From assembly GCA_017472565.1 (NCBI GenBank), contig JAFUPY010000038.1, positions 1 to 64,000 on the forward strand: DNA of 64,000 bases, written 5' to 3'. Both the position numbers and the translations under genes were made by a program. Positions 39,648 to 48,543 of the stretch are shown here, one piece after another (the first letter of the stretch is position 1; each line of letters starts with the position of its first letter). The notes below the pieces were generated by a model. It made no database searches. It was not told the origin of the DNA and saw only the letters and a list, made by a program, of their open reading frames with translations. The stretch comes from Eubacterium sp. Lineage in GTDB: Bacteria > Bacillota > Clostridia > Lachnospirales > Lachnospiraceae.

Positions 39648-39842
39648 CTATAACGAAAACAGGTCTTTAATATTTTCAAACAAGTCGTAGATAAAAGGAA
39701 CAATCCAGAACAATACGATCAAAAGGCCTGCAAGACTAACCAAAAAAGCATGTTCTTCCCTGCCACTGTGTTTTAGCACCTGGCTGATGACCGTCACCAA
39801 GATCCCAACCGCTGCAATTTTAAAAATCAAATTTACATCCAT
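39648..39842 (-). CDS. spoIIIAC: Stage III sporulation protein AC
   Basis: 64 aa, two membrane helices separated by KHSGREEHAFL, the typical loop of SpoIIIAC. GAGG lies before the ATG. Part of the membrane base of the feeding-tube complex. Confidence 0.94.
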   Translation of the reverse strand: MDVNLIFKIAAVGILVTVISQVLKHSGREEHAFLVSLAGLLIVLFWIVPFIYDLFENIKDLFSL

Positions 39843-39887
39843 ATAACTACCTCATCATATTCCATAGCTTGTATGTGTCCTCCTTAT

Positions 39888-40403
39888 TTACACAAACAGC
39901 AATATCACCATCGCCCCAATCATCAAACTCACACTTCGATACACCTTCTTTTTCTCCTTAGCAGTACGTTGCATCCGTTCTAACAATTCATCCACTTCTC
40001 GCTGATACAACTGTAGATGCCGAATCTGTGCATCCACATCCAGATACCCCAAATTTTTTCCAATACCTAAAAGCACTTCCATCTCTTGTTCTGTAAAATA
40101 AAATTCTTTTTCCCGCAGTTGAAACTGCTCTCGCCATACCCATTCAAAGCTTTGGTAGTTCTTTTTTGATATTTCTTCGGAAATGCTATGCAACACTTCT
40201 CGAAATGGATCTGGCAAACGCTCTCCTATCTGTAAGCAAGCTTCCTGCAAGGGTGCTTTGCCGTATTGAATCTCACCCAAAAACAAATCCAGCAATTCCC
40301 GCAGGGAAAACAACTGTTTTTGGTGTTGATTGAGACGATGAATCAATCCGGAACCATATCCCCAGGAAGCTATCATAACGATAATTACTCCAATAATTTT
40401 CAT
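39888..40403 (-). CDS. spoIIIAB: Stage III sporulation protein AB
   Basis: 171 aa. Export-type N-terminal helix, a helical soluble part (LRELLDLFLGEIQYGKAPL, IGKNLGYLDVDAQIRHLQLY) and a C-terminal helix (VYRSVSLMIGAMVILLFV). It resembles GspF-type platform proteins of secretion systems. The ribosome binding site is weak. Confidence 0.93.
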   Translation of the reverse strand: MKIIGVIIVMIASWGYGSGLIHRLNQHQKQLFSLRELLDLFLGEIQYGKAPLQEACLQIGERLPDPFREVLHSISEEISKKNYQSFEWVWREQFQLREKEFYFTEQEMEVLLGIGKNLGYLDVDAQIRHLQLYQREVDELLERMQRTAKEKKKVYRSVSLMIGAMVILLFV

Positions 40404-40474
40404 TTATTATCAAACCCACTTATTCATAATAAAACTTTTTTCAAACTATTACCTAATGACCATTCATCTATAAA

Positions 40475-41395
40475 TCATTCTGAAACATCTATTAACTTGA
40501 ACTCTCGATTATAAATCGACCAACTCCGCCCATTCTTGGTCTTTTCCAACACCACATAATAATCAAACATCTGCTGAAATCCTTTGCTGTTCCAAAATGG
40601 TTTTTGTGGCAATTCCTCGATATTCGGACAATGCATAGTAGCTAATATCCCACATCCACAATTGGTGGCATATTTCATCGCCTCCAGATCATCCACGCTT
40701 CCAATCTCATCCACTGCAAGATAATCAGGAGACATAGAGCGAACCATCATCATCATGCCAAGTGCTTTTGGACACCCATCCAGAACATCTGACCTTGTTC
40801 CTATCTGATTTTGCGGAATGCCATTGTAGCAGCCTGCAATTTCCGAACGTTCATCGATAATGGCAATCTTGTAGGCAGTTAAGCTACTTCCTATTCCATC
40901 CGAAAGAAGTCGTATCATATCTCGAAGCATTGTGGTCTTTCCATGTCCCGGCGCAGACATAATCAATACATTTCCAGGCTTTCGTTTTGTAAACAGGCAA
41001 CGGGTCAGTTCCACCGCACAACCTAATACTTGGTGCGCAATTCGAATATTTAAAAACGTGATTGGACGAATGGTCTGCACACCAGTCTCATCCAACACAA
41101 CCTGTCCACCAAGGCCAACCCGGTGTCCCCCCTCCAATGTCAGATAGCCCTTTTTAATTTCTTCCTCAAACGCATAAAGAGAACACTTGGAGATGAATGA
41201 AACCATCTGCCGCATGTCCTCTTTTGTAATTCGATATTCACGTAATCCTGCAATAGACTCTTCCCCATAGTTTGTCCATGCAAGAATCGGCTGCCCAATA
41301 CGCACTCGCAATTCCTCAACTGCGTGCTCAAAGATACCACTCTCTACCAGCTTGTCTCGCATATGTAATGGGAATAAATCAATAATGTCCTGCAT
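40475..41395 (-). CDS. spoIIIAA: Stage III sporulation protein AA (secretion ATPase-like)
   Basis: 306 aa from the ATG at 41395, with AGAGGTGG just upstream. An ATPase related to type II/IV secretion motors, needed for the mother cell-forespore channel. P-loop SAPGHGKTTML at about 147-157, Walker B-like YLAVDEIGSVDDLEAM, and an N-terminal region with RVRIGQPI and GYLTLEGGHRVGLGG. First gene of the operon; a sigma-E promoter is expected but none was convincing. Confidence 0.94.
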   Translation of the reverse strand: MQDIIDLFPLHMRDKLVESGIFEHAVEELRVRIGQPILAWTNYGEESIAGLREYRITKEDMRQMVSFISKCSLYAFEEEIKKGYLTLEGGHRVGLGGQVVLDETGVQTIRPITFLNIRIAHQVLGCAVELTRCLFTKRKPGNVLIMSAPGHGKTTMLRDMIRLLSDGIGSSLTAYKIAIIDERSEIAGCYNGIPQNQIGTRSDVLDGCPKALGMMMMVRSMSPDYLAVDEIGSVDDLEAMKYATNCGCGILATMHCPNIEELPQKPFWNSKGFQQMFDYYVVLEKTKNGRSWSIYNREFKLIDVSE

Positions 41396-41458
41396 ATAAC
41401 CACCTCTCATCTGGCATTTGCCATAGTCAAATATATGTACCGGCTGTAGCGGTTATGC

Positions 41459-41492
41459 AAAAAAATAGCAGTCAAAAGACTGCTATTTTTCC
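41459..41492. terminator. Bidirectional terminator
   Basis: AAAAATAGCAGTC (41461-41473) pairs with GACTGCTATTTTT (41478-41490) with an AAAA loop. It ends the surface-protein gene on the minus strand, 30 bases past its stop. Confidence 0.92.
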
Positions 41493-41521
41493 GCTTTATA
41501 AGCCATTTATACAATTGTACA

Positions 41522-42418
41522 TTATTTCCGTCTCTGTTTTACAGCCACAACGATAACCACTATAACTGCAATAATAATAATCACAGGAACAATCACTTTC
41601 ACAGGCATCTGACCTGCCGATGGTTCATCTGACATCACACCATTTGTGCCATCATCTATATCATTTTCAATCAAGTATGTTTCATATTCTTCTTGCCACT
41701 GTGGAATAGATGAAAAACTATAAGCCCCATCTTCATTTGGTTGTGCACTGGTATCACATAAAATAGGATATGCAACCAATCCATAGAGTGGATAAATATC
41801 TGTCGCTTTGCCATCAATAAACCCAATTACAATAGGATAATTGAATCCCTTTTGCGAACTTGCAATGATGGCATTATCATATTTTGCCAGATTGAACTTT
41901 TCAGTAACTTGCCATTGCGACATATTATCTTCATAAACTACACCATATGAAGTCAAGTTCCATTTACCCGCATTATCCAATACTTCCTGATATTGTTCAT
42001 CGGTCAACACTTTTTCGATATCCTTGCTTGGTGGATTTCCAACCGAAAACGTTAACTCCACCTCATATCCTTCAACAAATGCACTGACTTCATAAGCATA
42101 ACTTCCTTCACTTAGTTTGCTTATAATCGTTGTTTCATCATCTGTATGCAATGAAATAATATCTGTATCAATGTATCTTTTGGTTATATCAGACCATTCT
42201 ATTTTTGCGTTTTCACTAACGACAATTCCATCCGCTTCTAATGCAAAAAATATACTATCAAGGGTTTCTTTTTCAGTAAGAAGTTCTCGAATCACAGCTT
42301 CATCAGGAATCTCAAGATAATCATACACTGTAACTTCTTCAGAAACAGTAGATGCATTTGCGACACACGGGAACAACATAATTACAGCTAACATTGCTAA
42401 TAAACAAATCTTCTTCAT
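41522..42418 (-). CDS. Secreted surface protein with C-terminal membrane anchor, unknown function
   Basis: 298 aa. A signal peptide (LLAMLAVIMLFPCVANA, cut after about residue 22), a folded part with no known motif, and a C-terminal hydrophobic helix (about 272-293) ending in KQRRK, which together place it on the outer face of the membrane. No LPXTG-like sorting motif was seen. Its ATG overlaps, as ATGA, the end of a short upstream open frame. Own promoter at 42451-42479. Not recognised. Confidence 0.65.
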   Translation of the reverse strand: MKKICLLAMLAVIMLFPCVANASTVSEEVTVYDYLEIPDEAVIRELLTEKETLDSIFFALEADGIVVSENAKIEWSDITKRYIDTDIISLHTDDETTIISKLSEGSYAYEVSAFVEGYEVELTFSVGNPPSKDIEKVLTDEQYQEVLDNAGKWNLTSYGVVYEDNMSQWQVTEKFNLAKYDNAIIASSQKGFNYPIVIGFIDGKATDIYPLYGLVAYPILCDTSAQPNEDGAYSFSSIPQWQEEYETYLIENDIDDGTNGVMSDEPSAGQMPVKVIVPVIIIIAVIVVIVVAVKQRRK

Positions 42419-42573
42419 AGTAACCCCGCCTTTCTATCAGACATATCAGCAATATAAGGATAATTCCATGTGGTTTCAAGAAAATGTGTTTTGTTCGGGT
42501 GAAATTGAATCTGTTTTGTGGCATTTTCCAATTCTTTTACCAACAATTCATAATGTAGCCTCCAATACTTAAC
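42415..42573 (-). other. Possible short coding remnant or small gene upstream of the surface protein
   Basis: An open stretch of 52 codons between a TAA and a TGA; the TGA overlaps the ATG of the surface-protein gene. The peptide has a coding look (KYWRLHYELLVKELEN then QIQFHPNKTHFLETTWNYPY) but no ATG start with a good site: GGAGG lies 12 bases before a TTG, or seven before an ATG in another frame that stops after four codons. It may be the tail of a decayed gene. No homology could be checked. Confidence 0.35.
42451..42479 (-). promoter_or_regulatory. Possible promoter for the surface protein gene
   Basis: Minus strand TTGAAA (42474-42479), 17 bases, TATATT (42451-42456). The rest of the 355-base gap from 42419 to 42773 is AT-rich and shows only the short open frame reported separately. 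Confidence 0.5.
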
Positions 42574-42773
42574 TTATAATATCGAGACAAAATTATATAA
42601 ACTCAAACAAGTAATGATGGAAATATATTTTCTCATGACAAGAAACCATTCTACAAATTATTTACGATTTTGGTTGTGTTTCTTACATAATTATAAATGA
42701 AAATCCACATAAAAGTAAAGAATCGGATTCTAACCTCACAGTTTCATACAAGCTCAAAATTTGATTCTTGTTT

Positions 42774-43409
42774 TTAGCTATATTTCTCTATTGCTCCCAT
42801 TATCTCTTTAAAGTCAATCACACACTCTCCATTATAAATCGACACTGGCACACAATCTGCAAAACCATATAATGCCATAGGATTATTATTTGCAAAATCA
42901 AATACTGCCACGGTTTCTTTTTTCGAATCTATGATCCAGTATTCTTTCACACCTGCATTTCTATATTTCGTCAACTTTAAGCCTTTATCGATTGCCTGTG
43001 TGGACGGCGACAGAATCTCAACCACCAAATCCGGCGCACCGATAATTGCCCGATGATCTGTCTTGCCATGGTCACAAAGAATGGATATGTCTGGCAACAC
43101 TACCGTTTTATCATCTGCATCTAATTGTACATTCGATGACTGTGTCACCAAACATCTGCCATCTTTTTTCTTGATATAATGCATAAATGCATACAGAAGT
43201 TCTGATGCCATGCACTGATGTGGCATGCTTGGTGCACTTAAGTCGTAAAGTACACCATCAATCAATTCCACGTGAATCTCCCGTGGAATATTATAGAAAT
43301 CTTCTGCCGTAAACTCTCCTTGTTTCTTTTCAAGCAAATATGCAGATGTTTCGCATACCATTTCTTTTGTTTCTTTCGTGTACTGATTCAAAATTTCTTC
43401 AAAAGTCAT
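42774..43409 (-). CDS. Uma2 family (DUF820) restriction endonuclease-like protein
   Basis: 211 aa; GGAGG site before the ATG. PD-(D/E)XK fold as in Uma2: HVELIDGVLYDLSAPS, then VVLPDISILCD with the Asp, and APDLVVEILSPST with Glu, followed by LTKYRNAGVKEYWIID. Family members are common in cyanobacteria and Firmicutes and their real role is uncertain. No methyltransferase or toxin-antitoxin partner lies beside it. The N-terminal 40 residues are Lys/Glu-rich. Confidence 0.82.
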   Translation of the reverse strand: MTFEEILNQYTKETKEMVCETSAYLLEKKQGEFTAEDFYNIPREIHVELIDGVLYDLSAPSMPHQCMASELLYAFMHYIKKKDGRCLVTQSSNVQLDADDKTVVLPDISILCDHGKTDHRAIIGAPDLVVEILSPSTQAIDKGLKLTKYRNAGVKEYWIIDSKKETVAVFDFANNNPMALYGFADCVPVSIYNGECVIDFKEIMGAIEKYS

Positions 43410-43738
43410 ACAAATTTGTCCTCCTTCTCATATTTTTTTGTATGACAAATAGAGCTAGTATCCCTACTAACAATTGTCATCCTATTTCGTTTTTTCTCTC
43501 TCTTTTAGAACATCTGTAGCTGATCAGCTATGAAAATTAGAATAAACAGATATAACGTTCCCAGCGAAATCATTGTAACCCAGAGTCATTTTCAATGCAA
43601 CTATGTTTATCTTCTTTTTATAATTACTGGCAGACTGCATAAAAAATAGAGGTTGAACTTTGAGCAATGTGCTAAACACTACTCTTGGTTCAACCTCTAT
43701 CCACACTTTAAATTTTTATATTCTATACAGCATCTTTT
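43410..43738. other. Intergenic region of about 330 bases
   Basis: Holds the Uma2 leader, a perfect palindrome TAGCTGATCAGCTA at 43517-43530 of unknown use, and at its far end a strong terminator. No gene is supported. Confidence 0.6.
43641..43699 (-). terminator. Terminator after the lipoprotein gene
   Basis: TAGAGGTTGAAC (43647-43658) pairs perfectly with GTTCAACCTCTA (43688-43699); on the minus strand TTTTTT follows. The 29-base loop is longer than usual. It lies 40 bases past the lipoprotein stop. Confidence 0.85.
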
Positions 43739-44719
43739 TTATTCGGTGTGCTCTATCTGATAATAAGTACACAAGTCATCACCATTGTAGTTTGTAGTGA
43801 TTTCCTCTACCACAAACATATCTTTTGTTCCACCCACATATAAAACAGGGAAGGCATTTTCCATGATTTTCTCATGCTGTCCGGTGGCAAAATCGTAATA
43901 ATAAACAGTTGTAGCAATATCTTCCAACAGATTGGCGAATTCATTTTCTTCTTCTGATACTGCAAAATAAAAACCATCTTCTGACACCGTTATTCTATTG
44001 TGTCCTATACCCCCCAGCACATGAACATCTCCCGGATATGCTTCATCCTGCAAATGCAAAAAGTCGCCATCACATTCATATACCAATGTCTGCTCTCCTG
44101 TTTCCATATCATAAAGTTCCAGTTTGGTGGAGACTTGATTATAGGCAATGCAAGTGATTACATATCGACCACTAAAAGCCGTTCCAGAAATATCGATGTC
44201 GCCTTTAAATCCATATACCGTGTGCAGTTTCTCGTCGCTTCCAAGCTTCACTAATTCCACATCATATTCTGCATCTTCAGCAATTGGTCCCAGCAAGAAA
44301 AGATATAGATCTCTGTTCCAGGCGAATGGCATACAATAGTCAACGGTACTATGAAAAGATGCCAACTCTATTATCTGGGAAATATCGGAACGATTTACTT
44401 TCACAAACCTTCTATCCCAATAATCAAGATCTGATCTTTGCTCATGTTTTTCTTGAAGGTAATACCATTCATCGTCCACTGCTTCTAAGAGATACTGATT
44501 TTCAAGTTCCTCTGGGAGCACAACATCACTTGGGAGCTCTCGCTCTCCCATACAAACAGGAGCTTCTATTTCCACAATCTTTGGTGAAACGATTTCTTCC
44601 TGCTGTATGGAACTGATTTCTGCCTGTTGTTCATCATTTGATGTGTCACAGCCAGATAATAAGCCTAAACAAAGTATTAGTATCATGAATACAACGGTAT
44701 ATTTTGTTGCATATCTCAT
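43739..44719 (-). CDS. Lipoprotein of unknown function
   Basis: 326 aa. A signal peptide ends in the lipobox LLSGC, so it should be lipid-anchored outside the membrane. After an acidic linker, the rest has repeating aromatic beta-type patterns (DEWYYLQEKHEQ, NRDLYLFLLGP, EDGFYFAVSEEEN, TVYYYDFATGQHE) like a beta propeller of the DUF5050/TolB-like kind. It starts 24 bases after the membrane anti-sigma gene and probably shares its mRNA, suggesting a sensory or target role in that system. Confidence 0.7.
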   Translation of the reverse strand: MRYATKYTVVFMILILCLGLLSGCDTSNDEQQAEISSIQQEEIVSPKIVEIEAPVCMGERELPSDVVLPEELENQYLLEAVDDEWYYLQEKHEQRSDLDYWDRRFVKVNRSDISQIIELASFHSTVDYCMPFAWNRDLYLFLLGPIAEDAEYDVELVKLGSDEKLHTVYGFKGDIDISGTAFSGRYVITCIAYNQVSTKLELYDMETGEQTLVYECDGDFLHLQDEAYPGDVHVLGGIGHNRITVSEDGFYFAVSEEENEFANLLEDIATTVYYYDFATGQHEKIMENAFPVLYVGGTKDMFVVEEITTNYNGDDLCTYYQIEHTE

Positions 44720-44743
44720 TCCAAGTGCCCCCTTTCTTGAAGG

Positions 44744-45871
44744 TTACTGATTATCTTTGTTCTTTTCGTACCACTCTCTTGCTTCACGTTTGGCCTCTTC
44801 TTTTGCTTTTGCAGACATTCTTTCATTAAATTCCTCTTGCGTTTCTTCTACAAGATACTGTCCCTCTACTGCAGGAACATAGACCTCACTGACAGAGAAA
44901 TAATCTTCTGGATTTACACGATACATTGAATTATCAAGGCTCCAGCTATCATCTGTAATGATGAACTTATAATAAGGCTGCAGGTGTTCCTGATAAGTTG
45001 TGATCAAATAGCATAATTCTACTGTCAATATCTCTGCGGTTTCTGCTACCTCATATTCCACGCTTCCTAATGTAAGGAAATTTCCTTTTCTAAGTTCATC
45101 TACTGCTTCGTCATAAGAAATGATTGGATATAATACACCTGGATTTACAGGCGGATTATACCAACTGGAATAGAAGGTATAGTCAAGCAACTGTGCCACA
45201 ATATCTTTTGTTGGATCAGATTTGTACCAGTACGATTGACCGCGAACCACTCCATCATCTTTATATGAATAGGTGATTTCTTCTTTTGGATTATCAAAAA
45301 CAAGCCCTTTTTCTATATCTGCTTCATCTTCCCATGCATCACTAGAAGTCACCCCATCATCATTCAAGAATACAGGAAGTTCTGTAATTCCATCCACATT
45401 GTTGAGCGTTGGATTTCCTGTCAACTGTTCCTCTAATGATTGGATAATATACCATCCATGAACCTCTTCTGTTCCACCCATTCCATCTACAAAATAACGG
45501 TTTTTCTTAAGTACTTCCAGTTCATCCGCACTTGCATACATAATATCCGGTACAACCGCAAATTCCGCATCTTCCAGACTACTCTCCGCGTTTTCCTCGT
45601 TCTGATTTTCATTCTGGGCAAGTTCAGACTGTTCTTCCTGCTGCGTTTCATCCTCTGGATTCGTTGCTACAATCGGATTTAGATCCTGTTCGTATCCATT
45701 GGTCACCAGCCAACCAGCGCATATCACAATGACCACACCAGCACAAGCAGCCGCAATTACCGGCCAGTATTTTCGTCCAAAACTATGCTTCGCAGGACCT
45801 GCATTTGCCGCTTCGTCAATGATGTCATCATCCAACTTCTGCAGCATTTCATCCCATCTTTTATAATCCAT
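44744..45871 (-). CDS. Probable membrane-bound anti-sigma factor
   Basis: 375 aa. A short N-terminal cytoplasmic part (DYKRWDEMLQKLDDDIID), one membrane helix (about 35-56) and a large extracellular domain of about 310 residues with an acidic linker (NPEDETQQEEQSEL) and Tyr-rich beta-like segments. The helical cytoplasmic tail, membrane helix and position overlapping the ECF sigma gene by 11 bases fit a cognate anti-sigma factor. The usual zinc anti-sigma HxxxCxxC motif is absent. The outer domain would sense the signal. Inference from context. Confidence 0.7.
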   Translation of the reverse strand: MDYKRWDEMLQKLDDDIIDEAANAGPAKHSFGRKYWPVIAAACAGVVIVICAGWLVTNGYEQDLNPIVATNPEDETQQEEQSELAQNENQNEENAESSLEDAEFAVVPDIMYASADELEVLKKNRYFVDGMGGTEEVHGWYIIQSLEEQLTGNPTLNNVDGITELPVFLNDDGVTSSDAWEDEADIEKGLVFDNPKEEITYSYKDDGVVRGQSYWYKSDPTKDIVAQLLDYTFYSSWYNPPVNPGVLYPIISYDEAVDELRKGNFLTLGSVEYEVAETAEILTVELCYLITTYQEHLQPYYKFIITDDSWSLDNSMYRVNPEDYFSVSEVYVPAVEGQYLVEETQEEFNERMSAKAKEEAKREAREWYEKNKDNQ

Positions 45872-46415
45872 GGTACAAGCCCTCCTTCTCCAAATATTTT
45901 TTGAGTCGGATGCGTGTACGGCGCAGCACGGTTTTCACTGTGTTCTGGTTAATCTGAAATCGCTCTGCAATATCCTTAACAGAATCATAGAAAAAATATC
46001 TTCGCACAAAAATATTTCGAGCCTCATAGCTCTCATTTCGCAAGAACGTGCTGATCGCATTGGCAAGTTCCTCATCATTCTGTTCCTGCTCTACCCCGGC
46101 CAGAACATTCTCCAACTCGTTTAAGGAAACTTCCATATTGCAGTTACGCTTTGCTGCTGTCAGATATTCGTAACGCTTCAACGCCAGATTTTTCGTAATA
46201 CGACACAAAAAGGCAGACAAAAACGTTGGTCTTGCATCAGGCATCGCATTCCATGCACCAAAATAGGTATCATTTACACACTCTTCCACATCCTGCTGTG
46301 CAAACAAAATATTATTTGCCACAGAAAACAGAAGGTTCTCATATTTGTTTTTCGTCTCTGTAATGGCCTGCTCCGAACGTGCCCAATACAGGTCAACAAT
46401 CTTCGTATCTTCCAT
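45861..46415 (-). CDS. ECF-type RNA polymerase sigma factor
   Basis: 184 aa. Sigma region 2 (about 20-90: NNILFAQQDVEECVNDTYFGAWNAM) and region 4 (about 125-180: FVRRYFFYDSVKDIAERFQI with the helix-turn-helix NQNTVKTVLRRTRIRLKKYL). Overlaps the membrane protein gene that follows, the usual plan for sigma and anti-sigma. GGGAGGCGGGTT lies before the ATG. No -35/-10 pair matching an ECF autoregulated promoter was identified by eye. Confidence 0.9.
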   Translation of the reverse strand: MEDTKIVDLYWARSEQAITETKNKYENLLFSVANNILFAQQDVEECVNDTYFGAWNAMPDARPTFLSAFLCRITKNLALKRYEYLTAAKRNCNMEVSLNELENVLAGVEQEQNDEELANAISTFLRNESYEARNIFVRRYFFYDSVKDIAERFQINQNTVKTVLRRTRIRLKKYLEKEGLYHGL

Positions 46416-46569
46416 AACCCGCCTCCCTCATTGCTCAATATTTACTCCTACCAATAAGTACGGATTTTTATCTTGTGGGTTTCAGATTGGTGAAATTTTC
46501 TTTAATTGATTATTTTTTCCATATATTCCCACCAATAATTATATACTACATTCAACTAATCCTCTAGCA

Positions 46570-46610
46570 TAATAAAAGGAGGAATCGGCATTAGCCGATT
46601 CCTCCTTCTC
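46570..46610 (-). terminator. Terminator after the L,D-transpeptidase gene
   Basis: AAGGAGGAATCGGC (46576-46589) pairs perfectly with GCCGATTCCTCCTT (46594-46607) with an ATTA loop; on the minus strand TTTTATTAT follows. Confidence 0.92.
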
Positions 46611-46621
46611 TATCATTTTCA

Positions 46622-47989
46622 TTATGCTGCAGGTTGCTGAACTTCTGTTGTTCCGTCTTCAGGAGTTGTTCCTTCTCCTGGTTCTGGATCTGGATCCGGT
46701 GTTGGCTCTGGGTCAGGTTCTGGATCTGGATCCGGTGTTGGTTCTGGCTGCTGTACTTTTTCATAAATCACATCAATTACTTTCTCTGATTTATTGCCAC
46801 AAGCATCTGTTGCAACAATTTTTACATCGCCAGAAACAATCGCTACATCTGTTGTAACGCTGGAAGCATCTGATACTGTATATTTGCTCTTAGCAAGATT
46901 CATAATATCTGTCTCAGATGTTCCCTCAGTAACCGTTATGGAAGACTGGCTCAGTGTAATCACAGGTGCGGTTGTATCCTGTATTTTTACAACGGCCGTT
47001 GCGGTTACAGATTTTCCATTTGCATCGGTGGCTGTATATGTAATAGTGTAGCTTCCTGGTGTTTTAAAGTCTACATTACCGGATACCACAGGTGTGATCC
47101 CTTCTCCTTTATAATCGGTTGCGGTTACATGTGAAGTAAGATCTGCGGTCTGTCCATATTCTACTGTGATATCTTTTACGCCAGCAAGGACTGGTGCCTG
47201 ATTTCTCCATGGATTGTTTGGATCTGGATCGGTTGGATCCCAGCCTCGGTTTGGACTGCTTGTATCAATCTTAACGGCACTTGGTTTGCCAAGAGGACCT
47301 GTGCCACTACCGTCAAAAATTTTTACGGTTGTTCCAGACTTGCAGTTGTCGTAGATCCATTTCGCATCGGCTGTTGTCAGACGAATGCAACCAGCAGATG
47401 CCTTGGAACCCAACTGGTTATAATAGTTGTATTTCAAGGTGTCATTTTGTGCTTTTGCATAAGGCACGGAATGGAACAGGATGTGTCCTGTGATTCGGGT
47501 ACAGTACTGTCCGTACACACCGCCATTCAACTGATGCCATCTGTACTTACTGGATGTTTTAAAAGATCCTGTCGGTGTGCGACTGCCTTTCCCGACGGAG
47601 CAGACCATTGCTTTTACAGGAACGGTGTAGTTTCCATTATCATCGTAAGTATAAATGGTGATACAGTTGGAACTGCGATTAACTTCGATATAGTAAGGAT
47701 ACGCAGGCTTCTTCGGTTCTTCTGCTTTTTTATCCTCGTCTTTCTTTTTCTCGTCTTCTTTGTCTTTCTCCTTGTCTTCTTCTGCCTCAGCATTTTCTGT
47801 TTCTTCCGCTTCCACATCGGCTACCAGTTCTTCTTCCAGATCTGCGCTTGTGTCAAGCTCTGTCTCTGCAGAAACCGTTACGTCGCTGCCGGAAGCAGGT
47901 GTATCTTCACCCTTTCCGCATCCGACACAGACAAGCATAAGAATTACTAATGCTGCAATCGCAAGGATGTATTTTATCCGTTTGTTCAT
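46622..47989 (-). CDS. L,D-transpeptidase lipoprotein with Ig-like domains
   Basis: 455 aa. Signal peptide with lipobox LVCVGC. An acidic Lys/Glu-rich spacer (about 45-95) leads to a YkuD domain (about 97-228) with the His of ILFHSVPYAK and the catalytic Cys of SAGCIRLTTADAKWIYD. It would form 3-3 peptidoglycan cross-links or attach proteins. After it come two Ig-like beta domains (VEYGQTADLTSHVTATDYKG and VTEGTSETDIMNLA) and a Pro/Asp/Glu tail of PDPDPEP repeats coded by a 36-base tandem repeat. Starts after a GGAG site. Confidence 0.9.
   Translation of the reverse strand: MNKRIKYILAIAALVILMLVCVGCGKGEDTPASGSDVTVSAETELDTSADLEEELVADVEAEETENAEAEEDKEKDKEDEKKKDEDKKAEEPKKPAYPYYIEVNRSSNCITIYTYDDNGNYTVPVKAMVCSVGKGSRTPTGSFKTSSKYRWHQLNGGVYGQYCTRITGHILFHSVPYAKAQNDTLKYNYYNQLGSKASAGCIRLTTADAKWIYDNCKSGTTVKIFDGSGTGPLGKPSAVKIDTSSPNRGWDPTDPDPNNPWRNQAPVLAGVKDITVEYGQTADLTSHVTATDYKGEGITPVVSGNVDFKTPGSYTITYTATDANGKSVTATAVVKIQDTTAPVITLSQSSITVTEGTSETDIMNLAKSKYTVSDASSVTTDVAIVSGDVKIVATDACGNKSEKVIDVIYEKVQQPEPTPDPDPEPDPEPTPDPDPEPGEGTTPEDGTTEVQQPAA
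46680..46747. repeat. 36-bp tandem repeat coding a Pro-Asp-Glu tail
   Basis: The same 26 bases, GGTTCTGGATCTGGATC followed by CGGTGTTGG, occur at 46680-46705 and 46716-46741, a period of 36 bases (12 codons). It codes the PDPDPEPDPEPTP region of the transpeptidase. Exact repeats like this can change copy number by slippage without breaking the frame. Confidence 0.85.
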
Positions 47990-48147
47990 AATTGCACTTC
48001 TCCAATCTAAACAAATACTTATTTTGCCAATTTATGAAATTATTTGTTCAATTTCCTTTATTCTAGCAAAGTTTTATCACACAAACAATGGTTTTTAAAA
48101 AGATTCAGCCGTAAAATAATGGAAACAGATAAAAAATAATATTACCG

Positions 48148-48186
48148 TAAAAAAAGAAGCCATTGTTTGAAACAATGACTTCTTTC
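48148..48186 (-). terminator. Terminator after rpsU
   Basis: AAAGAAG then ATTGTTT pairs with AACAAT then CTTCTTT (48153-48185), and the minus strand continues into TTTTTTT. About 25 bases past the rpsU stop. Confidence 0.88.
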
Positions 48187-48211
48187 TTAGTACATTTTAA
48201 TTTACTGAAAA

Positions 48212-48388
48212 CTAGTTAAATTTACGTTTTCTAGCTGCTTCAGATTTCTTTTTACGTTTTACGCTTGGTTTTTCGTAATGTTCTCTTTTACGAATCTCCT
48301 GCTGGATACCAGCTTTTGCACAATTTCTTTTGAATCTGCGTAAAGCGCTATCTAAAGTTTCGTTTTCTTTAACGATTACATTTGACAT
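48212..48388 (-). CDS. rpsU: 30S ribosomal protein S21
   Basis: 58 aa, so it is easily missed by a 60-codon cutoff. Begins [20 protein letters not shown], continues with [20 protein letters not shown] and ends in a basic run ([14 protein letters not shown]), all typical for S21, a basic protein near the anti-Shine-Dalgarno end of 16S rRNA. GGAGGGAGG lies upstream. Own strong promoter and terminator; alaS follows the promoter on the other side. Confidence 0.97.
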   Translation of the reverse strand: MSNVIVKENETLDSALRRFKRNCAKAGIQQEIRKREHYEKPSVKRKKKSEAARKRKFN

Positions 48389-48465
48389 AGAATCACACCT
48401 AACCTCCCTCCAGTTGCGTATTGTGCATATTCAACTGATTGGGTAATTTTTTTGCACTGCAAGTT

Positions 48466-48493
48466 ATTATAACATATGAAAAGCGTTTGTCAA
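48466..48493 (-). promoter_or_regulatory. Promoter for rpsU
   Basis: Minus strand TTGACA (48488-48493), 16 bases, TATAAT (48466-48471): both hexamers perfect, as expected for a ribosomal protein gene. Confidence 0.88.
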
Positions 48494-48543
48494 CACTAAA
48501 TTCACATTAAATTGTTAAAAATTATGCAACTTATGTTGTCTGC

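Noticed and set aside
42774..43409. Uma2-family gene as part of a restriction or defence island
   Set aside because: No methyltransferase, toxin, helicase or other defence gene lies beside it; it appears alone.
43524..43706. 60-codon minus-strand frame in the gap before the Uma2 gene
   Set aside because: It consists largely of the lipoprotein terminator hairpin and has no binding site.
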